Assembly: GCA_946478635.1 (NCBI GenBank)
Contig: CAMLCX010000184.1
Span: forward strand, 1-8,658
DNA from: an uncultured Pseudomonadota bacterium
GTDB lineage: Bacteria; Desulfobacterota_B; Binatia; UBA9968
DNA length: 8,658 bases
Direction of reading: 5' to 3'
Position numbers and translations under genes: made by a program. The notes beneath the pieces were generated by a model, which searched no databases, was not told the origin of the DNA, and saw only the letters and a list, made by a program, of their open reading frames with translations. Each line of letters begins with the position of its first letter. Within the stretch, counting starts at the first letter, position 1. Positions 1-5,424 of the stretch are shown piece by piece.

Positions 1-1089
1 CGGTTAAAGCGCGCCGGCGTGATTCCCATCGGCAAGACCAACGTCTCCGAGTTCGGCATGGGCTCGCACACCTACAACGAGGTGTACGGCACCACGTTGA
101 ATCCCTATGATCTAACGAAAAGCGCCGGCGGTTCGAGCGGTGGCGCCGGGGCAGCACTCGCTGCTGGTTTGTTGCCGCTTGCGAGCGGCAGCGATCTCGG
201 CGGCTCGCTCCGAAATCCCGCCAACTTCAACAATATCGTCGCGCTGCGACCGACGGTGGGTCTCGTGCCCGCGGGACCGGTCGCGCTGCCGTTTTTAGGA
301 TTTACCGTTAAGGGGCCGATCGCTCGATCGGTTGCCGACGTCGGTTTCTTGCTGAGTGTCATGGCGGGAACTGACCCGCGCGATCCGGCATGTTATCCCT
401 CGGAGCCGCAAATATTCGCCGCGCCGCTCGACCGCAATTTCAAGGGCGTGCGAGTTGCCTGGTGCCCGGACCTGGGCGGCCTTCCACTCGATGGACGCGT
501 TCGGTCCATATTAATCGCGCAGCGTAAAACCTTCGAGGCACTCGGCTGCGTCGTTGATGATGTCTGTCCGGATCTCAACGGCGCCGATGAAATATTTCTT
601 ACCATTCGCGCATGGAACTATTGGCACACGCTCGGTCCGCTGCTGCAAGAGTATCGAGAGGAAATGAAACCGGAGGCGGTCTGGCAGATCGAGTCGGGCA
701 GCAAACTGTCCGGCAGCGATGTCGCCCAGGCGATGGCGCGCCAGGGTGAACTGATGGAGCGCATGCGCCGCTTCCAGGAGAAATATGAATTTTTCATTTG
801 CGCCGTGAACCAGCTGCCGCCCTTCGACGCGACGATAAACTGGCCAAAAGAAATTGACGGCGTCGTCATGGATAATTATCTCTCGTGGATGAAGAGCGCC
901 TACTGGATTACGCCGACCTTTTGTCCGGCGATCTCGGTACCGGCGGGATTCACCGATGATGGACTGCCCGTTGGCATCCAGATTGTCGGCCGCTACCGGG
1001 ACGATTGGGGTGTGTTGCAAATCGCCCATGCTTTCGAGCAGGCGACGGGATTCGGTCGTCACCGTCCCAGCATCGCGAATTTTGCTTGA
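1..1089 (+). CDS. Amidase signature family enzyme (5'-truncated by window edge)
   Basis: The frame is open from base 1 (RLKRAG then VIPIGKTN), so the true start lies outside the window; the GTG at 19 is internal. Amidase signature enzymes hydrolyse carboxamides through a Lys/cis-Ser/Ser triad. Counting from the GTG codon, the glycine/serine core begins at GGSSGG (37-42), with cis-Ser at Ser39. The nucleophile is Ser63 in GSDLGGSLR, 24 residues later, the same spacing as Ser217/Ser241 of fatty acid amide hydrolase. The triad lysine would be upstream and is not visible. The residue before GGS is Leu where many members have Thr or Ile. The C-terminal part ends with a typical FCPAISVPAGF...GLPVGIQIVGR block. 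About 360 of a usual 450-500 residues are present. No signal peptide or GatCAB partners are visible, so a stand-alone catabolic amidase is likelier than GatA. The gene converges on the substrate-binding protein. Substrate unknown. Confidence 0.93.
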   Translation, partial: RLKRAGVIPIGKTNVSEFGMGSHTYNEVYGTTLNPYDLTKSAGGSSGGAGAALAAGLLPLASGSDLGGSLRNPANFNNIVALRPTVGLVPAGPVALPFLGFTVKGPIARSVADVGFLLSVMAGTDPRDPACYPSEPQIFAAPLDRNFKGVRVAWCPDLGGLPLDGRVRSILIAQRKTFEALGCVVDDVCPDLNGADEIFLTIRAWNYWHTLGPLLQEYREEMKPEAVWQIESGSKLSGSDVAQAMARQGELMERMRRFQEKYEFFICAVNQLPPFDATINWPKEIDGVVMDNYLSWMKSAYWITPTFCPAISVPAGFTDDGLPVGIQIVGRYRDDWGVLQIAHAFEQATGFGRHRPSIANFA

Positions 1090-1125
1090 GCTGAATGCCG
1101 GAAGCGCTTTGATTGGCGCTGCGGT

Positions 1126-2136
1126 TTACTTCTGATAGAGCCTGGCGACAAAACCGCTCTTTTCGATTTCCTTCAATATCGTCCCATCGATAAACTGCTC
1201 CGGTTTGGCTGCTTTTGCTCGCGGGTCTTTTTCAGCCATCCAGGTGAGTTGGGTTTGGATGGCTGCCGGGGAGGGATGGGGAATCTGGGGATAGATTTCG
1301 CGATAGAGACGATAGACGTCTTCCAACGCTTCGCGGTCATCGATTCTCAGATATTTGCTCATGGCGCGAATGGCCGGCTCGGGATTGTTCTTGACCATGT
1401 GGATGCCTTCGATGATCGCGCGCAAGTATCTTGTTGCGGTGTCCGGTTGGGCCTTGAGAAAGGCGCGGGTGGTGATCACTTCCAGTTGCGGGAAGGGGAT
1501 ATCGTACTGAGTCGGATCGACGAGAATGCTAAAGCCGGCTTTCTTGCCGATGTTGAAAAACTCGGGGGTGAGAACCGTTGTGTCGATGCTGCGCTTGCTG
1601 AGAGCGGAGAGCCGCGTGCTCGTGCCGCCGGTCTGAAGGATCGTCACGTCTTTGTCGGGAACCAGACCGTAACGTTGCAGGATCAAACGAGCCGCCAGGT
1701 CCGAAGCGCTGCCGAAGCGGGAGACCGCCAGCCGTTTGCCTTTCAACTGATCGATGGTCTTGATTTCCTTTTGCGCCAGCAGGGCGTAGGGTAAGCGGCT
1801 TTCGATGCTGGCGATGGAGACGATATCGCTCCCAGCGAGGTTGCTGCTCACCGCGACCGTGCCGCCGCCCATCGCGATCTGGGTTTCGCCAGCCGTGAGC
1901 GCCTGCACGGTGGTGACGCCGCTTTCGATCAGCACCACATCGACGCTCAAGCCGTGCTTTTCAAAAATCTTGGCGTCCTTGGCGAGCCAATAGGCCGCCA
2001 TATTGGCGGTCAACGCGCTGTAAGAAGTTTTCAGGCGTATGAGCTGGGCGTGAGTGGTTCCGGTGAGGAGATAACTCAGCAGCAAGCCGGTGGTCAGACC
2101 TATCACTCTGATCCATAGAATTGGTCTTTTCTTCAT
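1126..2136 (-). CDS. ABC-type substrate-binding protein, NMT1/SsuA/TauA-like, secreted
   Basis: This 336-residue protein starts with MKKRPILWIR, followed by a hydrophobic stretch (about 11-26) and a likely signal peptidase I site after Ala30 (THA-Q). The mature protein has the periplasmic-binding fold of the NMT1/THI5, SsuA and TauA group: an opening strand with ALTANMAAYWLAKDAKIFEKHGL (41-63), the conserved VQALTAGETQIAMGGG (77-91), and the lobe-2 entry block IDQLKGKRLAVSRFGSASDLAAR (128-150). Family members capture sulfonates, nitrate, pyrimidine precursors or aromatic acids for an ABC importer; the ligand here cannot be predicted. It lies 9 nt downstream of the alpha/beta hydrolase stop on the same strand, so the two are probably co-transcribed; the only Shine-Dalgarno-like stretch is AGAGAGA over the hydrolase stop. 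No permease or ATPase gene is adjacent, a pattern common for this family in catabolic-rich soil bacteria. Confidence 0.9.
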   Translation of the reverse strand: MKKRPILWIRVIGLTTGLLLSYLLTGTTHAQLIRLKTSYSALTANMAAYWLAKDAKIFEKHGLSVDVVLIESGVTTVQALTAGETQIAMGGGTVAVSSNLAGSDIVSIASIESRLPYALLAQKEIKTIDQLKGKRLAVSRFGSASDLAARLILQRYGLVPDKDVTILQTGGTSTRLSALSKRSIDTTVLTPEFFNIGKKAGFSILVDPTQYDIPFPQLEVITTRAFLKAQPDTATRYLRAIIEGIHMVKNNPEPAIRAMSKYLRIDDREALEDVYRLYREIYPQIPHPSPAAIQTQLTWMAEKDPRAKAAKPEQFIDGTILKEIEKSGFVARLYQK

Positions 2137-2145
2137 AATGTCTCT

Positions 2146-2967
2146 CTAGTTCAGCAGAAATTCCGTCAATACGCGATTAAACTCCTGCGTTTCCTCGATC
2201 TGCGGCTCGTGCGCCGAGTGCATGAAGCGATGGATTTTCGAGCCCGGAACAATTTTCTGGAAATTAACGTCCCAGTCGCTCTGGTTGAGCGGATCGTGCT
2301 CGCAGGACATGATCAGCAGCGGGATCGTCAGTTGCGACAGCTGCTTCACAAATTCTTCGGTCGTCGATCTGACCTGGTGCGCCGGACTACGCAAGCGCGC
2401 GGCCGAGAGCGATTCCCAGGCGCCGGGAATGATCGAGCACTCGTAGCGCTCGCGAATATTTTCGTCGGTTTGCCACTTGAAGTCATGATAGAGCAGCGCG
2501 ACGATTTTTTTCATATTCTCGAGCGACGGTGTGTAGTTTTCCAGATCCGCCTGGGAATTCGTCTTGAACACGCTCGCGTTGCCGCAGATGGTGACCATCT
2601 TTTGGATTTGCAACGGGGACGGCCGGCGTACCGATGCTCTCAAAGCGAGCCCGCCGCCGGCGGAGTTGCCGACAAAAAACGCCTTGCCGATGCCGAGGGT
2701 TTCCAGGAACCTCTGCAGATGCTTGATGCGCAGTCCGGCCGGATCCGAAAAGCTGTATAGTTTGTCGGTGAGTCCCCAACCGAGAAGATCCGGAGCGACG
2801 ACGTGAAATCTCTGCGCGAGCGCGTCGATATTGGCTCGCCAGGTGATCTCCGCAGATGCGCCGTACTCGCCGCCGTGGAGCAGGACTAAATCCGGCCCGC
2901 TGCCGGCTTCGAGAAAATGGGTTTTGATGTCGCCGACGACAATTGTCCGGTGCTGATAAGCGGCCAT
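2146..2967 (-). CDS. Alpha/beta hydrolase, meta-cleavage-product hydrolase-like
   Basis: A 273-residue single-domain alpha/beta hydrolase without a signal peptide, so cytoplasmic. The oxyanion-hole segment is LLHGG (29-33). The strand-4 block VVAPDLLGWGLTD (56-68) is typical of the MhpC/BphD and haloalkane dehalogenase branch. The nucleophile elbow is GNSAGG with Ser102, the acid is Asp225 in SCEHDPLN, and the base is His253 in HSAHEPQIEE. The full triad is present, so it should be active. A Ser nucleophile argues against a dehalogenase. C-C bond hydrolysis of a ring-cleavage product, or esterase/lactonase activity, are both possible; no ring-cleavage dioxygenase is nearby. The start is supported by GAGGAA (2976-2981 on the complement), 8 nt before ATG. 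It is the first gene of a two-gene leftward unit with the substrate-binding protein. Its upstream side is occupied by repeats, and no convincing promoter is visible. Confidence 0.9.
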   Translation of the reverse strand: MAAYQHRTIVVGDIKTHFLEAGSGPDLVLLHGGEYGASAEITWRANIDALAQRFHVVAPDLLGWGLTDKLYSFSDPAGLRIKHLQRFLETLGIGKAFFVGNSAGGGLALRASVRRPSPLQIQKMVTICGNASVFKTNSQADLENYTPSLENMKKIVALLYHDFKWQTDENIRERYECSIIPGAWESLSAARLRSPAHQVRSTTEEFVKQLSQLTIPLLIMSCEHDPLNQSDWDVNFQKIVPGSKIHRFMHSAHEPQIEETQEFNRVLTEFLLN

Positions 2968-3037
2968 CGATCTAATTCCTCAAAGTTTTGAACTTCTGGC
3001 GTGCCTGTGAACGATCGCGCATGAGTCCCAAGAGTTT

Positions 3038-3324
3038 ATTCACCACGAAGGACACGAAGAGCACGAAGTTCGGAGTTTTAATCATCCGAACCCTTCGTGT
3101 CCTCCTTTGAAAATATTGGCGCGAATCGCTTTGGAGTTGTAGCCTGGATGCAGCGAAGCGGAATCCAGGAAGGCGGTGTGGGTCGTGGCAGCAGCCCTGA
3201 GAGCGCGTGAACCAGGACCCCGGATTACGCTTTGCTCCATCCGGGCTACAGGAGCCGGTAGTGGGAATCGCCATTTTCATTCACTGTGGGCGACCGTAAG
3301 GTCATGAATCACTTCGTGGTGAAT
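3038..3324. repeat. Interrupted inverted-repeat element (CACCACGAAG family)
   Basis: The left arm at 3038-3059 is matched by its exact reverse complement, but in two pieces: 10 nt at 3093-3102 and 12 nt at 3313-3324. An inner pair, TTCGGA (3069-3074) and TCCGAA (3085-3090), closes the first hairpin around a short AT-rich loop. The left arm also carries an extra CACGAAG unit (3062-3068), giving tandem CACGAAG-type copies that the right arm lacks. This sequence type is widespread between genes in many bacterial phyla (established, recalled from general knowledge). The split right arm points to a later insertion, reported separately. Confidence 0.75.
3138..3250. repeat. REP-like inverted doublet (GTAGCC-GGATG-AGCG type)
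   Basis: Two 32-33 nt units face each other: 3138-3169 and, inverted, 3218-3250. They agree at about 27 of 32 positions, running from TGTAGCC at the outer edge to AATCC at the inner edge. Each unit also folds on itself: CCTGGAT with ATCCAGG on the left and CCCGGAT with ATCCGGG on the right, each with a loop of about 12-13 nt. Two inverted hairpin units with a short spacer is the arrangement of REP doublets (REPINs), which RAYT-type Y1 transposases mobilise elsewhere. No such transposase gene is in this window. Weaker inverted similarity continues outward to TGAAAATATTGGCG (3108-3121) and CGCCATTTTCA (3269-3279). Confidence 0.8.
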
Positions 3325-3355
3325 ACTCCTTCACGGTGAAGCCGCAAATACCAAA

Positions 3356-4126
3356 TTATAGGAACGCGACGCCGCCGTCGACGGCGACGGTTTGGCCGGT
3401 CATGAAATCGCTCAAGGGCGAGGCGAGAAAAAGCATGGTTCCGACCAGATCCTTGGGCAACTGGACGCGCTTCAAGCAGCGATCACCGACCCGGGCGCCG
3501 CGCAATTTTAGCACTTCCTCTGACGGGTTATCTTCCGAGAGAGTGGAGCCGGGCGCAATGGCGTTGACGTTGATGTTGTCGTCGCCGACTTCGCGCGCAA
3601 GCGTGCGCGTAAAGCCGATGACGCCGGCCTTGGAAGTCACGTAATGAATGCGTCCGGCGCTGCCGTTCAGCACCGTACCTGACGAAATATTGATGATCTT
3701 GCCGGATTTCTGGCGGCGCATGGCGGGCAAAACCGCGCGGCAGCAAAAGAACAGTCCTTTCAAATTGACCGCCATCATACGATCCCATTCCGCCGGATCG
3801 ATCGTGTCGATGCCGCCGCGATTCATCGGTATGGTCGCGAAGATCGCCGCGTTGTTGATCAAGATGTCGATGCGGCCGAATTTATCGAGCGCGATCTTGG
3901 CCATGTCCTGGGTCGACGCCTCGTTGGCAACATCGACCTTGGCCGCCAAAGCCTTGCCGTCGAATTGCTGCACGACCTCGCCGGCGACTTTCTCGGCTGC
4001 GGGGGCGTCGATGTCCGCGACGACGACTTTCGCGCCCGCTTCGGCAAAACCGTGACAGTACGCCCGGCCGATGCCATGGCCGCCGCCGGTTACGATGACG
4101 ACTTTTTCCTTCAATCCTTCGATCAT
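3356..4126 (-). CDS. Classical short-chain dehydrogenase/reductase (SDR), NAD(H)-type
   Basis: A 256-residue classical SDR, normal length for the family. The nucleotide-binding motif TGGGHGIG spans 13-20, and Asp38 after the second strand (VVVADID) favours NAD over NADP. NNAA lies at 91-94. The catalytic tetrad is complete: Asn121, Ser149, Tyr162 and Lys166 (YVTSK). The C-terminus ends with the usual FLASPLSDFMTGQTVAVDGG block. It is a cytoplasmic oxidoreductase acting on an alcohol/ketone pair; substrate unknown. FabG is unlikely because no fatty-acid synthesis neighbours are present and the loop after APG carries a catabolic-SDR type insert (GARVGDRCLKR, 210-220). The ATG is well set, with AAGGAG at 4132-4137 on the complement, 5 nt upstream. 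A sigma-70-like promoter lies at 4156-4185. A 388-bp repeat cluster follows the stop, so cotranscription with the hydrolase is uncertain. Confidence 0.93.
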   Translation of the reverse strand: MIEGLKEKVVIVTGGGHGIGRAYCHGFAEAGAKVVVADIDAPAAEKVAGEVVQQFDGKALAAKVDVANEASTQDMAKIALDKFGRIDILINNAAIFATIPMNRGGIDTIDPAEWDRMMAVNLKGLFFCCRAVLPAMRRQKSGKIINISSGTVLNGSAGRIHYVTSKAGVIGFTRTLAREVGDDNINVNAIAPGSTLSEDNPSEEVLKLRGARVGDRCLKRVQLPKDLVGTMLFLASPLSDFMTGQTVAVDGGVAFL

Positions 4127-4155
4127 GACAACTCCTTGCTATTTGATTTGCCGTT

Positions 4156-4185
4156 AAAATAGCCCTAGAACTTTTAAGGTGTCAA
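4156..4185 (-). promoter_or_regulatory. Sigma-70-type promoter for the SDR gene
   Basis: Read on the minus strand, a perfect -35 box TTGACA (4180-4185) is followed after 18 nt by TATTTT (4156-4161). Transcription would start near 4149, leaving a leader of about 20 nt with AAGGAG before the SDR ATG. The spacer is 1 nt longer than ideal and the -10 box has 4 of 6 consensus bases. The surrounding bases are AT-rich compared with the flanking genes. Confidence 0.6.
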
Positions 4186-4229
4186 GGTAAGCAAAAGGGA
4201 AGCGTTACAAAATATGCTATCTTGCGTCG

Positions 4230-4236
4230 AAGGTGG
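4230..4236 (+). promoter_or_regulatory. Ribosome binding site that sets the TPR gene start
   Basis: AAGGTGG ends 8 nt before the ATG at 4245. An in-frame GTG at 4233 lies inside this site and could not use it, so 4245 is the better start. The AT-rich stretch TTACAAAATATGCTATCTT just upstream (4205-4223) may carry this gene's -10 region, but no convincing -35 box accompanies it. Confidence 0.55.
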
Positions 4237-4244
4237 AATCATTG

Positions 4245-4994
4245 ATGACGAACGGATCTCATCGGCTCAGAGTTTCAAGCAGGGCGCGCGCGCTAGTTGT
4301 TGCAGTGGCTTATTGGGGCGCTTGTCTTTTGCTAATGCCTGCCGGGTCGAGCGCACAGGGGGACGGCACGGGCAATTTGCCGATGTTCGGCCAGCCGAAA
4401 ATTGCGCGTCCCGAAAATCTGAAGAAAGCGGACGAAATATTCATCCAGGAAAGCACAATACGGTTTGGCAATCGCAATGCGGGCAGTAATACTCTAGCGG
4501 CGCAGGGCTGGGCTGCGCTCCACGCCAAGCAGCCCGCAGTGGCCATGCAACGGTTTAATCAAGCATGGTTATTAAATCCCAAAAATTTCCGCGTGTTTTG
4601 GGGCTTTGGCGCGGTCATGAGTGAGGGCGGGCGGCTGGCGGAAGCTTTGGAATATCTCGAAACGGCCAGAGAATTGATCGATGATCCCGCGCAGCGGGTA
4701 GCGCTGCTCTGCGATCTCGGCACGGTTTATTCCGAGCATGCCGCGCGTTTGCCCGCCGACCGGGAGTTGGAGCGGGCGCAGAGCTTCGTGCTCGCCAACA
4801 GTCGTTTTGCCGAGAGCTTGGAAAACGATCCCAAGTACGCGATGAGCTGGCGCGAGTGGGCCCTGTCGTTGTATGAACAGGAGCGCTACTCGGAAGCTTG
4901 GGTAAAAGTTAAACAGGCGCGGGAAAACAGAGCCGAGCCTTTTCCCCCGGACTTTTTGAAAAAGCTTTCGGCCAAGATGCCCGAGCCGAAGTAA
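4245..4994 (+). CDS. Secreted tetratricopeptide-repeat (TPR) protein, function unknown
   Basis: The protein has 249 residues from the ATG at 4245, chosen over the GTG at 4233 because of the AAGGTGG site. The N-terminus has arginines (7-14), a hydrophobic core (about 16-33) and a probable cleavage site at SSA-Q (37/38), so it is exported to the periplasm or outer surface. A Gly/Pro-rich linker (38-56) leads into a helical region. TPR-like 34-residue units can be seen at roughly 84-117 (AAQGWAALHAKQPAVAMQRF then LLNPKN), 118-151 (FWGFGAVMSEGGRLAEALEY) and 198-230 (YAMSWREWALSLYEQERYSE). TPRs bind other proteins; no enzymatic motif is present. It is transcribed divergently from the SDR, with 118 bp between the starts. 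A palindrome and a dispersed repeat follow the stop. I do not recognise a named family. Confidence 0.85.
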   Translation: MTNGSHRLRVSSRARALVVAVAYWGACLLLMPAGSSAQGDGTGNLPMFGQPKIARPENLKKADEIFIQESTIRFGNRNAGSNTLAAQGWAALHAKQPAVAMQRFNQAWLLNPKNFRVFWGFGAVMSEGGRLAEALEYLETARELIDDPAQRVALLCDLGTVYSEHAARLPADRELERAQSFVLANSRFAESLENDPKYAMSWREWALSLYEQERYSEAWVKVKQARENRAEPFPPDFLKKLSAKMPEPK

Positions 4995-5004
4995 TCTAGC
5001 TAGA
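4995..5004. repeat. 10-bp perfect palindrome directly after the TPR stop codon
   Basis: TCTAGCTAGA begins immediately after the TAA of the TPR gene and is its own reverse complement, with two overlapping-style CTAG tetramers. It has no loop, so it is not a hairpin terminator. It could be a protein-binding site or chance; CTAG is under-represented in many bacterial genomes. Confidence 0.4.
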
Positions 5005-5010
5005 TTAGAT

Positions 5011-5086
5011 AGCAGGCTGCGGAAAAATCCATCGGAGTCCTTCGACGCTGCTCAGGACGAACGGGGAAATCGAGTGCTTTCCGTTC
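5011..5086. repeat. Dispersed-repeat fragment upstream of the MpaB remnant
   Basis: The block joins two sequence types I recognise as widespread intergenic repeats in proteobacterial genomes: AGCAGGCTGCGGAAAAATCC (5011-5030) and TCCTTCGAC...CAGGACGAACGG (5038-5064). It ends in an imperfect hairpin, GAACGGGGAAA (5059-5069) with TTTCCGTTC (5078-5086) and one bulged G. No gene is visible in the 5' part. The repeat abuts the oxygenase remnant, and the GTG at 5074 that could extend that frame lies inside the hairpin. Confidence 0.65.
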
Positions 5087-5091
5087 ACGCT

Positions 5092-5424
5092 ATGGAAAAC
5101 AGGTTCCCTGACGCGATCTTGCGTGAAATTGAAAAGCTCGATCCGCTTAAAGATCACCAGCGCATTATCTTTCTTTCTTGCTGCTATGATTTTCCTTTCG
5201 ATACCACCTGGGCTTTAGAGTTCGCATTATTCAGGACGTTTTGTGTGCCGAACATCTCACCGCTTCTGGATCGCACCGGTGAGTCAGGGAAAAGAGCGCA
5301 GAAACGCTATGACGATACCGACATCATCATCAACGAGCTGATCGAATCCGGTTACGACAGCGATCGCGGCCGCCCGGCGGGTAACCGGCCGAGTCTTAGG
5401 CGAAGAGAGTCGCGGGATAGATGA
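5092..5424 (+). pseudogene. MpaB-type oxygenase (DUF2236-like), N-terminal remnant
   Basis: The translation from ATG 5092 resembles the start of MpaB/DUF2236-type haem oxygenases: REIEKLDPLKDHQRIIFLS, then FPFDTTWALEFALFRTF, PNISPLLDRTGE, KRAQKRYDDT and IINELIESGYDSDRGR. The likeness stops at about residue 95 (near 5376). The tail (PAGNRPSLRRRESRDR) is arginine-rich and unrelated, and the TGA at 5422 closes a 110-residue frame, whereas complete members run to roughly 300 residues or more. The +1 frame past the break does not restore the family pattern. GESGK stands where I expect GEFGK, which may be decay. There is no good ribosome site at 5092; an in-frame GTG at 5074 (116 residues) lies in repeat DNA. 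The stop overlaps the next ATG as ATGA. A short functional protein is possible but less likely. Family assignment is from memory. Confidence 0.7.
5348..5388. repeat. 8-bp inverted repeat spanning the MpaB break point
   Basis: CCGGTTAC (5348-5355) and its exact reverse complement GTAACCGG (5381-5388) are 25 nt apart. Between them lie the palindrome GCGATCGC (5360-5367) and GC-rich CGGCCGCC. The oxygenase similarity ends inside this structure, which suggests a rearrangement junction rather than a point-mutation stop. Confidence 0.5.

Larger units (their letters stand above)
2968..3355. repeat. Gene-free repeat cluster between hydrolase and SDR
   Basis: No credible gene lies in these 388 bp. 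The stretch consists of an inverted repeat of the CACCACGAAGGACACGAAG type (3038-3324) and, inside its right half, a REP-like doublet (3138-3250) with extra inverted flanks. An open frame on the minus strand crosses it, but its predicted protein is just the repeats translated. Such DNA commonly folds in RNA and could weaken read-through from the SDR into the hydrolase and binding-protein genes; that is inference. Confidence 0.8.

Noticed and set aside
511..1062. 183-codon open frame antisense to the amidase
   Set aside because: It lies entirely within a well-supported amidase reading frame, has no recognisable domain, and reflects GC-rich codon bias on the opposite strand.
1103..1120. Possible bidirectional terminator between amidase and binding protein (AGCGC/GCGCT)
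   Set aside because: The stem is only 5 bp with an 8-nt loop and no T-tract on either side.
2972..3280. 102-codon open frame on the minus strand in the repeat cluster
   Set aside because: Its sequence is a translation of the two repeat elements (for example SPDGAKRNPG and FVLFVSFVV), which commonly yield spurious predicted proteins.
3329..3341. CTTCACGGTGAAG palindrome just past the SDR stop
   Set aside because: The arms are separated by one base, too little for a hairpin loop, and there is no T-tract. It may be a decayed repeat piece, but that cannot be shown.
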